This document shows positions 8,922 to 19,155 of a stretch of DNA of 64,000 nt, one piece after another. The stretch is from Endotrypanum monterogeii (taxonomy: Eukaryota; Euglenozoa; Kinetoplastea; Trypanosomatida; Trypanosomatidae). Every line of letters begins with the position of its first letter. Position 1 is the stretch's first letter. Position numbers and translations under genes: made by a program. The DNA lies in assembly GCA_000333855.2 (NCBI GenBank), contig CM007335.1:276191-340190 (forward strand). Direction: 5' to 3'. The notes under the pieces were generated by a model. It did no database searches. It was not told the DNA's origin and saw only the letters and a list, made by a program, of their open reading frames with translations.

Positions 8922-9352
8922 AAAAAGAGAGGCGTGCGTGTCTGCGCGCGTGTTGCGCCTAAAACGTCGAGGGGCTTCTAGAGCGTTCAATAGCACATAA
9001 AAGGAGGGTGAAGTGTGTGTAGGGTGTATACGTGTGAGTGGGTGGGGCTGTCGGTGATGCGTCATATCACAGAGATGTCCTCTGGACCAAACACTACGTT
9101 TCAATTACACTCGAAGTGATGCCGTGGTGCGCAGGGGTTGGGGGTGGGTGGGTGGGTATCGCCTGCATGTCGCGTTTTTTTCTTTTTTTGTGCGTGCGCG
9201 GAGGATGCGTACATTCGCACCACCCACTGAACAAAGCAACGTTTCACAGAGCGGCACGGAAAGGAAAGGTTGTAGTGAGACCGTCACCGCACTGTAACGG
9301 AGAGGTCCCTCATCCGATCCTCCTGAAGGATTATCACGGGATACACACAACC

Positions 9353-9378
9353 CACACACACACACACACACACACACA
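9353..9378. repeat. (CA)n microsatellite
   Basis: An uninterrupted dinucleotide tract of about 26 bases downstream of the giant PPR-like gene stop codon. Confidence 0.95.
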
Positions 9379-9476
9379 AAGACGTGTGTGTGTTTTCCTC
9401 TCGAAAAGAAACGCTTTGGATCAGTCTGTGGCGTATCGGTACTTAGCACTACAACTATCGACGACTTCATTTCCCA

Positions 9477-12400
9477 TCACTGAGACGCCTCCCCGGGTAA
9501 GCCATCGCCGTGACCGTAGCAAGTGGCTACCATGAGCTCCTCCACTTCAGTGAGTCGGTCGAAGTGTTTGAAGAGGCGGACAACACAGAGCGCCACATCC
9601 TTGGGCACCACCTGCAGACGACACAGCGCTGTCCACGACTTCCACATCGTACAGTGCGCGTGGGAAGAGAAGCGGTGAAAAGGGCCCTGCACCTCTGCTG
9701 CCCGCCTGGCAGCCACCTTCAGGTGCTTCCAGGCAGATGCACAGGAGGGTGAGAGCGAAGAGGGACTGTGTGGGCCTTCGACGGTCGCACGCGCCTCACA
9801 GTCGTCGATGACGCACAGAACAGATGTGGCCCACTTCATCTCCCGCTGCACGATGTCCACGTGCCAATCGGAAATCCACAAATACGTGAGCATTGCTTCT
9901 AGGGCGAGTGCGTCGCTACGCGCCAGTTTGGCAGCCCGCAGAGCGGACAGGAATGTGTGCACGCCCTCCACGCGGCGGTACTGCTCACTCCAAAAGATAC
10001 GGAAGAGAGCACGAGTCATGACGGGGTCGTCAACGCCACACCGCAATGCTTCCATGAGGGTATGCTTCGCCAATATAGGTGACGGGTGAGTGTTTCTGCT
10101 GTGTGACGCAGTTCCGGTGGTCTGCATGTGATGCGTGAGCAGAAGGTCAACGATGTGGCACACCAGCGCACTTGTGCCGCACGTCGAACGCCGTGCCATG
10201 TGCTCCGACCACAGCCGCCAGTGTGGAAACCCCGCATACTCGCTGCGAGTAGGCTTCTGCTGCTGCACAGTGTACGTGTATGTCTCCAGCTTCGCAGAGA
10301 AATGGTGCGCTTTCTGTTCTTTGTCTGCGATCTTGAGACCTTCACAACTCTGCTGTGCATGTCGCACCCGTTTCAGTAAGAGCTGCGCCATGTATTGCTG
10401 TACCGGCGTGGCGCCGGAGCGATGCAACGTCCCTAGTGAATGTTCGAGTACAGTCACTGCATCTGTCCATGTAATGCAGCTTTCCAGAATGAGCACCTCC
10501 GTCACAGCTGCGGGAATGAAGTGCACTGTGTGGGGAACGACTGGGTGGAGATTGAGGATGTACAATCGCCACGTTTCGCGCGGCATCAAAGACACCCACG
10601 AGTCGGTGGTGCTGCTGCCTATACTGCACCCCTGACGCCACTCCAGCGCGGAGCGGTTGATGAGGCTCCACATCGCTTGGAGGGTGATCGCCTTCTTGGG
10701 TGCTGCTCTACCGATGCCCTCACTGGCATGGGCTCGCTTCGCGGCCTCCAGTCGCATAAAAGCACGCATATCTTCCTCACTGGCATTGGTGACGCATTGG
10801 AGGGCCTCACCAAGGGTAGCTGCAGTGATTGCGGCAGGGCTGCCGGTGCAGGAAAGGGTTTTGATCTGCTCTTCTTTTTGCCGTGGATAGAGGACCGCAG
10901 AGCCGGCAAGGTACTCGCTGACTTGCCGACGCATTGTATCAATGAGTGCCGGGGTTGCAGTTGCGGGCACAATGTCGTTAAGGATAACGGCAAAGGGACT
11001 GTGGCATGACGACCTCTGGAGCAGCAGTTGCCAGTGGTGAAGTAGATTCACATAGTCCTCCGCTGCGACAGCGCCACTGATACTGGTGGGAAGAGGTAGC
11101 GATGCTGCCAGAGAAAGCAGATCCTCGCTTATCCCCGTGTTGTTGCCGCGAGTGTCACTGCAGACATTTGCCACCAGCATAGCTACCGGTAACACGCACA
11201 GCCATTCTGTGACCGCATTCGTTTCTGGGGCGTCGCTGGTCGGCTTAGTGCTGTCCGAGGCGGCAATACCTCCCTCCTCGATCCATGCCAACGCCGTCGC
11301 CTCCTGGTGCTTCTGCACTGACCAGGCAACAAGACGCTGGCCACCCCACAACAGCGAGCGCGCATCGCCAAGCAAGACTGCGGCTTGCATCCAGGCACGC
11401 ACGAGGCGTCCGTGCAACGTTGCCAGTGGCTCCGGCAAAGGCGCTGCCGAGGCGGGGCCGGTGTGGAGGTCGTGAAGCTCCTGCTCAGCGAGACGAAGCA
11501 GCTCACGTGCAGTGCTAGCCAACGTGTCCGAGGTCTCCGTGCCTCGAGCTAGGCCGCTCCCTACCGCAGAGGTAGTTCCCTTGTCAGCCGACGTGTTGGA
11601 AAAAAGGCGGATATCGGCAACTCCTGCGCTCACGTGGTGCGCGAGAAGCACCAGGTACGTCGTCGCTTCGTATGCTGTCCTCCTGGTCTGATTGTTGGAT
11701 GAGGTGGTCAGGCACGGTTGGTGGAGTGCATCAATCACTAGCGGACGCACACAAAAGTGAAGCAGCGCGCTGTAACGGTTGTGACTATGCTGGTGGGATG
11801 CGCCAAGGGAAGATACTCTACCGACGCCCGCACTGTGGCACACTCGAAGAAGCCTCCAGAGTTCGCGACGCACCACTGCCGACACCTCCACCAGCGACGG
11901 TGGTGGTCGCAGGGACTGCAGTGGGGCAATAACATAGCTCAATAAAAGCAGGGAGCACACACACACGCTAACGTGCTCATCTGCGCAAGGAGATGTGAGT
12001 GGGGTTTCAGGCTCGGAAGACACGAAATCGCGAGGGCAAGTGGACGTCAAATGAAGCAGCACAGGTGTCAGTGTGGTAGAGCGACACAGCGTGTATGCTT
12101 CAAGGAGTTGATGGTTGTTTGATGCCCGCGCAGAAGCATGAGTACCATCTTTGCACTGATGAGGATTCTTGGTAATAAAAAGCAGCTGTGTGTAGATTGT
12201 ATTCCATGTAAAGCCTTCTTCCTGAGAGGGAAGAAGCAGCAGCGATGGCAGAGGCGTCGGTGGTGGCGCGAGGCTCGATTTCTCAGACGCCAGTCGAGCA
12301 AGGGCCACATCTAGCCACCGTTCCAGCGCCGCTGCGCATCTCTCATCACTTGCCGCTGGATGTATTTGCGCCGTTGGTGGAGCGTGGCTATGAACCATCC

Positions 12401-15400
12401 ACTGTGATGCCTTAGTTGCGAGGTCACGCTTATGGGGGACGGCAGAGTCATCACCTCTTCGAAGGATCGCTTTGGATTCTTTTTGCAAATCTTCTGGTAG
12501 TGATTGCATCAGCACATCCACTGCTGTGTCTTCCACCCGCGTTGGTCGATGCTGGTAATGATTGGTGCATTGGTAGCGGTCCACTAGCTGTTGAACGACA
12601 CTCCGCGTGGCAAGTTTCTGTAGCACGTCTCGGGCGAGAACACCGAGGGAAAGGGATGAGCGGGAGTTCGGATCACCCGGCTGCTGCTCGTTCAGCGGCG
12701 TCTCTCTGATTATACGATGGATGGAGTTCTCATGGGGTGGAGCTGCTGCGCCAGAGGGAGCGACCGTGCCCCCCATACGTACGGCAAAATATTCGCATGA
12801 ACTGTTCAGCGTATCCACGAGAGAGGCAATGCGCTCTTCAGCGGCGGAATCAGCGGACGGTGGCTGTGATGGACCAGGGGATTCACCAGAGACAAGGGGC
12901 TGCGAGTTCACATTCCGCTCCCTCGGCAGCGCCGGCGACGGAGCAATAGTGCCCCGGGTCACGAGTAGCCACTGCATCGAAGCCCTGCGTAGCGATATGG
13001 TCACGGTGGTGAGGGTGTTGTTCTTGTCAGTGGCCACAGCAGCACCAACCCCGTAGCGTGTCAGACATGCTGGGCTCGCGTCCATCGATGGAGGGAGAAA
13101 GCCACTCCACACAAAGCGCAGCATCCACTCCGTCAAGACAGTGCTTTGGTGCGGAGAGAGGCGGCCCTGTAGCCACATGGTAATCAAGTGGTCCGAGACG
13201 ACATGGGGAAAGGCGGTGAGCAATGTGAGGAGGTCTGATGGGAGTAGCCACGCCGTATTGTCGCTGATGCGCGTATGCACAGCGCATGCGAGCACAGCGG
13301 CGAGACACACCTGCTCACTCACCGGTGCCACGCGGCGCATAGTGATCGAGTGCATGTAAAATACCAGAAATGCATCCAGAGGATTGGGGTTGCAGTAGCG
13401 GATGGTGGTATCTGGGTGGATCTCGCCGTCTCTCGCGGCGGCGTCCAAACATTCTTCAGCACGACCGAGTCGCTCCATGTGGTTCAGGAGGGACACAACC
13501 GCCTCCGGCCTCCTCAGTGTTTCGTGAGCCGATATTTCCACCACGTGCAGGAGGGCGGGGTAGACGTGCGTTTGCCCTGTCCACGCCAGGCAGCGGTGCA
13601 GAAGCTGCGAAGAAGAGCTGGCTGCGTGAGCTGCGACAGCACCATCTGCATGCCTAGGTATCGGCGCCAGCTTCGACGGAGTGTGACCACCGACGGTGAT
13701 GTTTGCGACTGATTGTACATCCACTGTACCCTCGCAAAGAATGAGGTACATCACCCACTGCGCCGCCTTTTGCATGATGCGCAGAGCCGACGGGGTGAAG
13801 TGCACCAGAGGCTTCGTGAGGTGCTCCATGGCCGTGAGGCCGTCCTGCATTCGCGGCAATGCCATGTCATGTGATGATGGGCCATCGGAGCTGGCTGGTG
13901 GTGCTGCGGTGGCCGCTGCTGCTATACCACTGTAGCGAGAGGAGTCTAGCGCTTCAGTGACCTTTGCTTCGGTCAGCAAGTCCACCTCCTGTACGAAAAG
14001 GAGGAGAAGCGACTGGGGCGTTGCCCACGTTGTGTTGGTGGGGCTACCTGCTGAACCTGCCGTGGAAACCTGTATCCCATGAAAGGCATCGAGACTGACA
14101 AGATCACGACAGAGCTCTGTCACCGCCGACGCTGCCGTCGGTACACTGTGTATAGTGAAGAGGATCCACATGTGCAGGTGACGCACCAGCTGCTGTGATG
14201 CATCGTCGACGTTGAGCAACGCGAGTTCCGTGCTTAGGGTTTGATAGCAGCGGGTGCGCAGGCGTGCCACCGTTTGCATACACATTCTGCCCTCATCCAT
14301 GTTCTCTCGCCCGCGAAATTTAACTTGCCACACAAACGTAGCGAAGTCGACCTTCTCAATGGATTCCAAAATTTTGCGCAAGGCTGCCGTGACGAGGGCA
14401 CGTGGAGATGGGGTGTGCACGCGAGTTGGGGGGTCCGTGGTGGCCGTGGTGTCACTACGCGTTTCGTGCTCCACACATGCACGCAGACAGGGGATTATTA
14501 GATGGGGCAGAAGTTCTTCGCCACACCACGCGGAAAACGAAGCAGCAGAGTCTTCAGTGTTTCTCCTACGCAAAAGGACAGCAGCTGGCAATGGAGGGGG
14601 TGGTGGCTGTGATAGTGGTTGTGATGATGATGCGCTTCTCCGCTGGTGTGCCGCGCTGGCCGATCGGTGACTGTCAAGTGCAGCCTCGTTCAAAAGGTAG
14701 CACCAGGCTCGCCGGAGTTTAACGACGACTGCGGCGATCCCGTCGATGAGGGATGCCACCTTCCTCCTGTTGCTGAGGTGCGATAGGAGGGCTGAGCCGT
14801 ATCCTTGATCAGTCAGCTGCCGAAGCGCGCGAAGCTGCAGAGGCCAATCCTGAAGCACCTCCACACGAGGCCCGCTTGAGAGGCACTGTGCCAGCGACAT
14901 GCACGCAGCGAGTGCATTCTCACGAAGGCCGCTTAGCTGCTGCTGAAGTACTGCCGTCTCGGCTGCAGTCGAGGACGATGGCGGTAGTGCGATATCGCAG
15001 AGCACCACGTCAAGCCACGGGGCGAGAGTTGAGTACAATCGGCGCGCAAGAGTCTTAGCTTGTCGTCGACACGCCCACACCAGGCCCCCCAGCAACAACT
15101 GCATTGATTCCATTTCTAGCGAGGTGAAGCATTCGTGAGGCACGGACGATGCGCATCGAAGCTGCTCGTGGGCTTCGAGACACCGAAGCCGAAGACGATC
15201 TACTGGGTCGATGGTCTCGCTAGGTTTTGCTCCCTCTCTAGGAACGTAGTCATGTTGGGAACATCCACCACCACCCCCACCATCGCCGGTCCGACTGCTC
15301 TGTGTACTGCATGGGTTGTGCAATAGCCAGTCCATAGTTACGCGTTCTACGAATCCCGTCTCAGCTCGGTCGCAGAGGTGAATAAACATGTGAAACACCC

Positions 15401-18400
15401 GCACGGTTTCGGGCGTGGCGCTGACTTTTTCGGGTTTTCCCTCTTGTCGCCCTGTCGAGGAGAAAGGCGGGTTAATGTAGGTCATGAGCATGTCGACGCA
15501 GTCACCCCACATTGTCCATCGGCCCACCGTGGACGCACTCACCTGCTGTACCACTGCGTTGAGGCAGGTCACTACCACCAGCTCTGCTTCCGACTTGAGC
15601 AGCAACGATTCCATGCGAGGGGGAGAGCCGTGATCAAGGGAGGTCTTCCCCGCCCACGCGCGTCGTAGGGCTTCGATAAAGGCGGACATAGCTGCCGTCG
15701 GCGGGTGACAAGACCTGCTACGCTGAAGTTGCACCAGTACCTGGGCCGCGGCATCCAGCACGGTCTGGCGATCCGACGCCGTCAATCTCGTCTTGCAAGA
15801 GGTATTCTGCGTGTACAGCTGCAAAAAATGCGCCACAGCGCTCCTACCACTCGAATCAATCGCGACTCCGCTGTCGCCTGCCGCTGCATTACGTCGATAA
15901 ACGGCAAAATCGACACAGTCAATATCACTAGCACTGGGATTTGTTGTGTGGGGCATTCCTGCGCGATGATGTTCACTGTAGGGACGCCAATCCTTACGCA
16001 GTTCCTTTTCTGCACGCTGAAGAACCGCTTCTTGTGCGAGCCGCAGCGGAGCCGGCGCTGCTGTGCTGGGCAACCACGCCAGTTCCACACACGTAGGTAT
16101 GTACGTGAAGAGCGTGAGCGGCTGCACACGTACCAGAGCATCCACGCTCATATGGGCAGCAGCAGCAGTAATCGTGGAAAGCGATATGAGATGCGCTGGG
16201 GTCAGCTCCGAGACAACTTTCGGGTAACTGAGACCTGGGGATCGCCGTCGAGGTGCTCTGATGGAGACATGACAGGTACTGGCGTCGAGCGGCGATGCCG
16301 ACGCCAGCTGAATAGGCTCCATGTGCTGTTCTACCAGAACGGTGTTCAACACCTGCTGGATTCCCACAAGCAGTGACTGCTCTTGCTCATCCGAGACGCG
16401 GCGTTGGCACGCTTGGGTTCGCAGAACATCCATGGAGAGAGCAATCACCAGTGTATCGGGGCGGCGGATGCGCTGCAGGTGTTGCAGCATCTGCTGGACA
16501 GGGGTAGCCTCGAGGGGCGCGGCATCGACGTCACCCTGGAGAGAGTGAGCTAGCAGCTGCACCAGCGGCTTGTGTGTGGGCGATAGCAGTGGTGCATCAA
16601 GTTCAGCAGAAGAATCCCTCTCTGCCGTGCTGCGAATCACGTCTGTGTGATCCTTACCATAACCGGTCAAGGTGCGAGAGGTTTTATGAAGGTACACGTG
16701 GTATGGGGAGGCTTCCTCGGCAAGTGCACCCAGCGCACGCCGGCGGTACGACTTGTACACACGCTGCGAAAGGACATCCAATGGAGGACTACTGCAACCC
16801 TTTGCCGTGGCCGTTGCTGCCGTGGTTACGTCCATCAAGCTTTCCGCCTCACAGCGGTGCTGGATAATGCGATACTGGATGAGTTGCAGGGTTGCATCGT
16901 AGACCTCGGCAGGGATATCCAGGGTCGCTGTTGTTCCCTCCTTCACCGTTTCCTTTCCATCGGTGGTCAGCCCACAGAGTTCAAGCAGCAGGTCCAGATC
17001 TCGGACCGCCAGTGCGGCCTGGGCCACATAGCCTACCCCACTAGGTGCCCACATGCTTCGCCAAATCCGTGTGCTTTCGTGTTGTATCTCCTTACCTTCA
17101 AGGCCCACGGATCCATTGACGGACCCACCCAGAGCTCCTGAGGTGCTTCGGTACAGGTCGATCATCTGCAAATAGCGGCGAACACGCCGCAGTGTGTGAA
17201 GAACGTTCTTGAGGACGTGCTGGGACAGTCGCACCTCGTCAAGATGGACATCGTCAGCGATCTTAGCCTCCATCTGATTCGGTGATGCAATGCATTGTAT
17301 AGGGGTCTGGGATGTCAGGCGTCTTTGGGCGGCGCTTGATGTGTCTCCGCGTGCGTCAGCGGAAAAATCGATGCCAGACTCTTCGGAAGGGTGTGGGACG
17401 CCCCAGAGCTGCTTCAACAATGCACTGTGCTCAGGGAGCAGCTGATGGCGCAGTTCCACAACCTCATGCAGGAGTAGCAGCGCTGTGTGCCAGTCGCCGA
17501 GATCACAAGCTGCATCACTCGTCATTTCGAGCGTCCCCAAAACTGCTGCCTTCTCCAGAGAGGTTAAGGCGTGAGCGGCGAGGGATCGAAGGGACGCCTG
17601 CACTAGCCGCTGACAGTCTTCTCTCATGATGCGAAGAAGTTCTGCCTGTTGGCCGGCGCGGTTCAGCAGGGTCACCATGGTCCACACTGTTTGCATGCTG
17701 GACACTCGGTGGAGGCTGTTCCGGAAAAAATGCAGCGCGGCAAGCCAAGACGGTTCTTGTGTGGGCCCGCCTCGTGCGGTTCTGGTGTTCCTGCTCTGTG
17801 CTCGCGCCGCCGCCCGAAGGCCACACCTTCGGCCATCTGTCGTGGAACGGGTATCGGTACCGAACACATCTGCGATGGTGTAGACTTGGATAACCTGCCG
17901 CACTGAGGCATCCGTCATCGCTGAGGCACCACTGCTAGTTCGCATTTCGCAGTACTCCAGTGCGCGGCTCCACATTCCCCGAGCCAGTGCGCTTGCAAGC
18001 AGCAGCTCATACGTCTGTGCGTTGGGAATTAGGGCCTTCTCCATCTCTGCCAGCTCATCAAGCTGCTGCATCAGAGCCGTTGATCTTGTGGATGAGATGG
18101 GTGTGGTCGTGAAGAGGGGTGGTATCGCCGATGCCGCTGGTGCTTGTGCTGGCGGCAAAGTCGACGTGAGGTTCTCTGGCAGTGGTGTCGTTCTGTCTTT
18201 CTCAACTCCTTCCTTGTTCCTCCACTCTGGCTCTTCTACTCGTCGCCAGTGACGCATCTTCTCCTGTCGAAGTTGCTGCACTGAGGACAGCAGGCGCACC
18301 CAAAACTCCTCCACATAGTCAACCCGACCCCACAATGCGTCTTGTTGGGCAATATAGAGCAGAAGGTTTAGGTGCTGCGCCGTGGGTGACACATGGTGCT

Positions 18401-19121
18401 GCTGTACGGCCTCACTGAACAGCTTGAAGGCGCTGTACCACACGGCTTGTGTGGGGACTGTTGGCGTTGCTGTGGCGGCTTTGGCTACCGCCGACGCGGT
18501 ACCGGAATCATTCATTGCGCGATTTCCCGCCGTCTGGCGTGCGCGCCGTCGCCCTTCGCGGCGGCGAAGAAGTAGACGGTGCAGAAAGTGACGTTCGCTG
18601 CTCGAGGCCGCGGAAGAGTCGGCTCGCTTAAGTTTCGGGGTGATCATCACTGCGGGGGGATGGCTACTGGGGTCGCCTGGCAGCGTCGAATGGAGGGCCG
18701 CCTCGCCGTCCCTCCCTCGCTCTGCTGATGCTGCTGCTGCGGCCGTCGATGCCTGCACTTCCGGCAGTGATGGCTGCGGGAGCGATGCTCGACACGACTT
18801 GACAGAAGTCGCAGCAGTCTGGGCAAAGCTCAGCAGCATCGTATGCAGGTCTTGGATGGTGTGAGTCGGTCGCACTTGACATGTTTCGGTGGATGAGTCA
18901 TGGCTGGAGGGACCATGTGCCGATGAACTGCCCCTGATTGCTTGTCGAGTGCTTGCGAGGTCAGCACCTAACTCGCGCACGGGCGTGACGAGGGTCGACA
19001 CCGTGAGCGGCGCATCGATAACGGCCTGGGTGGATTGATAGAAGGTCCAACACGCGGGAAAAGATGCCCCAGGGGGGGAGAGCAGCCGACGAAAAGAGTG
19101 CGGGGTGAGACTGGTCCGCAT
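9477..19121 (-). CDS. Giant PPR-like (helical repeat) protein, probably mitochondrial
   Basis: An unbroken frame of about 3214 residues. I start at the ATG at 19121 (MRTSLTPHSFRRLL), because the frame upstream of it opens only with TTG and lies before the likely splice acceptor. The N-terminus is basic, serine-rich and arginine-rich, as in mitochondrial presequences. After low-complexity sequence, helical hairpins like pentatricopeptide or other alpha-solenoid repeats appear, for example around residues 225-290 (VWYSAFKLFSEAV, HLNLLLYIAQQ) and 375-400 (YELLLASALARGMWSRALEYC). More such helices continue to the C-terminus (MWKSWTALCRL). Kinetoplastids have many PPR proteins in mitochondrial RNA processing and mitoribosomes, but this size is far beyond the usual 300-1200 residues. 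I do not recognise a catalytic domain. The role is inferred: RNA binding or a scaffold in mitochondrial RNA metabolism. Confidence 0.7.
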   Translation of the reverse strand: MRTSLTPHSFRRLLSPPGASFPACWTFYQSTQAVIDAPLTVSTLVTPVRELGADLASTRQAIRGSSSAHGPSSHDSSTETCQVRPTHTIQDLHTMLLSFAQTAATSVKSCRASLPQPSLPEVQASTAAAAASAERGRDGEAALHSTLPGDPSSHPPAVMITPKLKRADSSAASSSERHFLHRLLLRRREGRRRARQTAGNRAMNDSGTASAVAKAATATPTVPTQAVWYSAFKLFSEAVQQHHVSPTAQHLNLLLYIAQQDALWGRVDYVEEFWVRLLSSVQQLRQEKMRHWRRVEEPEWRNKEGVEKDRTTPLPENLTSTLPPAQAPAASAIPPLFTTTPISSTRSTALMQQLDELAEMEKALIPNAQTYELLLASALARGMWSRALEYCEMRTSSGASAMTDASVRQVIQVYTIADVFGTDTRSTTDGRRCGLRAAARAQSRNTRTARGGPTQEPSWLAALHFFRNSLHRVSSMQTVWTMVTLLNRAGQQAELLRIMREDCQRLVQASLRSLAAHALTSLEKAAVLGTLEMTSDAACDLGDWHTALLLLHEVVELRHQLLPEHSALLKQLWGVPHPSEESGIDFSADARGDTSSAAQRRLTSQTPIQCIASPNQMEAKIADDVHLDEVRLSQHVLKNVLHTLRRVRRYLQMIDLYRSTSGALGGSVNGSVGLEGKEIQHESTRIWRSMWAPSGVGYVAQAALAVRDLDLLLELCGLTTDGKETVKEGTTATLDIPAEVYDATLQLIQYRIIQHRCEAESLMDVTTAATATAKGCSSPPLDVLSQRVYKSYRRRALGALAEEASPYHVYLHKTSRTLTGYGKDHTDVIRSTAERDSSAELDAPLLSPTHKPLVQLLAHSLQGDVDAAPLEATPVQQMLQHLQRIRRPDTLVIALSMDVLRTQACQRRVSDEQEQSLLVGIQQVLNTVLVEQHMEPIQLASASPLDASTCHVSIRAPRRRSPGLSYPKVVSELTPAHLISLSTITAAAAHMSVDALVRVQPLTLFTYIPTCVELAWLPSTAAPAPLRLAQEAVLQRAEKELRKDWRPYSEHHRAGMPHTTNPSASDIDCVDFAVYRRNAAAGDSGVAIDSSGRSAVAHFLQLYTQNTSCKTRLTASDRQTVLDAAAQVLVQLQRSRSCHPPTAAMSAFIEALRRAWAGKTSLDHGSPPRMESLLLKSEAELVVVTCLNAVVQQVSASTVGRWTMWGDCVDMLMTYINPPFSSTGRQEGKPEKVSATPETVRVFHMFIHLCDRAETGFVERVTMDWLLHNPCSTQSSRTGDGGGGGGCSQHDYVPREGAKPSETIDPVDRLRLRCLEAHEQLRCASSVPHECFTSLEMESMQLLLGGLVWACRRQAKTLARRLYSTLAPWLDVVLCDIALPPSSSTAAETAVLQQQLSGLRENALAACMSLAQCLSSGPRVEVLQDWPLQLRALRQLTDQGYGSALLSHLSNRRKVASLIDGIAAVVVKLRRAWCYLLNEAALDSHRSASAAHQRRSASSSQPLSQPPPPPLPAAVLLRRRNTEDSAASFSAWCGEELLPHLIIPCLRACVEHETRSDTTATTDPPTRVHTPSPRALVTAALRKILESIEKVDFATFVWQVKFRGRENMDEGRMCMQTVARLRTRCYQTLSTELALLNVDDASQQLVRHLHMWILFTIHSVPTAASAVTELCRDLVSLDAFHGIQVSTAGSAGSPTNTTWATPQSLLLLFVQEVDLLTEAKVTEALDSSRYSGIAAAATAAPPASSDGPSSHDMALPRMQDGLTAMEHLTKPLVHFTPSALRIMQKAAQWVMYLILCEGTVDVQSVANITVGGHTPSKLAPIPRHADGAVAAHAASSSSQLLHRCLAWTGQTHVYPALLHVVEISAHETLRRPEAVVSLLNHMERLGRAEECLDAAARDGEIHPDTTIRYCNPNPLDAFLVFYMHSITMRRVAPVSEQVCLAAVLACAVHTRISDNTAWLLPSDLLTLLTAFPHVVSDHLITMWLQGRLSPHQSTVLTEWMLRFVWSGFLPPSMDASPACLTRYGVGAAVATDKNNTLTTVTISLRRASMQWLLVTRGTIAPSPALPRERNVNSQPLVSGESPGPSQPPSADSAAEERIASLVDTLNSSCEYFAVRMGGTVAPSGAAAPPHENSIHRIIRETPLNEQQPGDPNSRSSLSLGVLARDVLQKLATRSVVQQLVDRYQCTNHYQHRPTRVEDTAVDVLMQSLPEDLQKESKAILRRGDDSAVPHKRDLATKASQWMVHSHAPPTAQIHPAASDERCAAALERWLDVALARLASEKSSLAPPPTPLPSLLLLPSQEEGFTWNTIYTQLLFITKNPHQCKDGTHASARASNNHQLLEAYTLCRSTTLTPVLLHLTSTCPRDFVSSEPETPLTSPCADEHVSVCVCSLLLLSYVIAPLQSLRPPPSLVEVSAVVRRELWRLLRVCHSAGVGRVSSLGASHQHSHNRYSALLHFCVRPLVIDALHQPCLTTSSNNQTRRTAYEATTYLVLLAHHVSAGVADIRLFSNTSADKGTTSAVGSGLARGTETSDTLASTARELLRLAEQELHDLHTGPASAAPLPEPLATLHGRLVRAWMQAAVLLGDARSLLWGGQRLVAWSVQKHQEATALAWIEEGGIAASDSTKPTSDAPETNAVTEWLCVLPVAMLVANVCSDTRGNNTGISEDLLSLAASLPLPTSISGAVAAEDYVNLLHHWQLLLQRSSCHSPFAVILNDIVPATATPALIDTMRRQVSEYLAGSAVLYPRQKEEQIKTLSCTGSPAAITAATLGEALQCVTNASEEDMRAFMRLEAAKRAHASEGIGRAAPKKAITLQAMWSLINRSALEWRQGCSIGSSTTDSWVSLMPRETWRLYILNLHPVVPHTVHFIPAAVTEVLILESCITWTDAVTVLEHSLGTLHRSGATPVQQYMAQLLLKRVRHAQQSCEGLKIADKEQKAHHFSAKLETYTYTVQQQKPTRSEYAGFPHWRLWSEHMARRSTCGTSALVCHIVDLLLTHHMQTTGTASHSRNTHPSPILAKHTLMEALRCGVDDPVMTRALFRIFWSEQYRRVEGVHTFLSALRAAKLARSDALALEAMLTYLWISDWHVDIVQREMKWATSVLCVIDDCEARATVEGPHSPSSLSPSCASAWKHLKVAARRAAEVQGPFHRFSSHAHCTMWKSWTALCRLQVVPKDVALCVVRLFKHFDRLTEVEELMVATCYGHGDGLPGEASQ

Positions 19122-19153
19122 CCCATATATATACACGCGCGCGCGCTGTTGCG

Positions 19154-19155
19154 CT
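19154..19155 (-). promoter_or_regulatory. Candidate spliced-leader acceptor AG of the giant gene
   Basis: On the minus strand the tract CGCCCTCCCCCTCCCCCCTG (about 19171-19190) is followed by the AG at 19155-19154, 33 bases before the ATG at 19121. The position supports that ATG as the start and excludes the upstream TTG. It is inferred from sequence only. Confidence 0.4.

Larger units (their letters stand above)
8778..9476. other. Intergenic region with two (CA)n tracts
   Basis: No gene is supported. It contains (CA)n at 8883-8919 and at 9353-9378 and a T-run near 9174-9188. It carries the 3' UTR of the giant PPR-like gene and the 5' flank of the monooxygenase gene. Confidence 0.5.
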
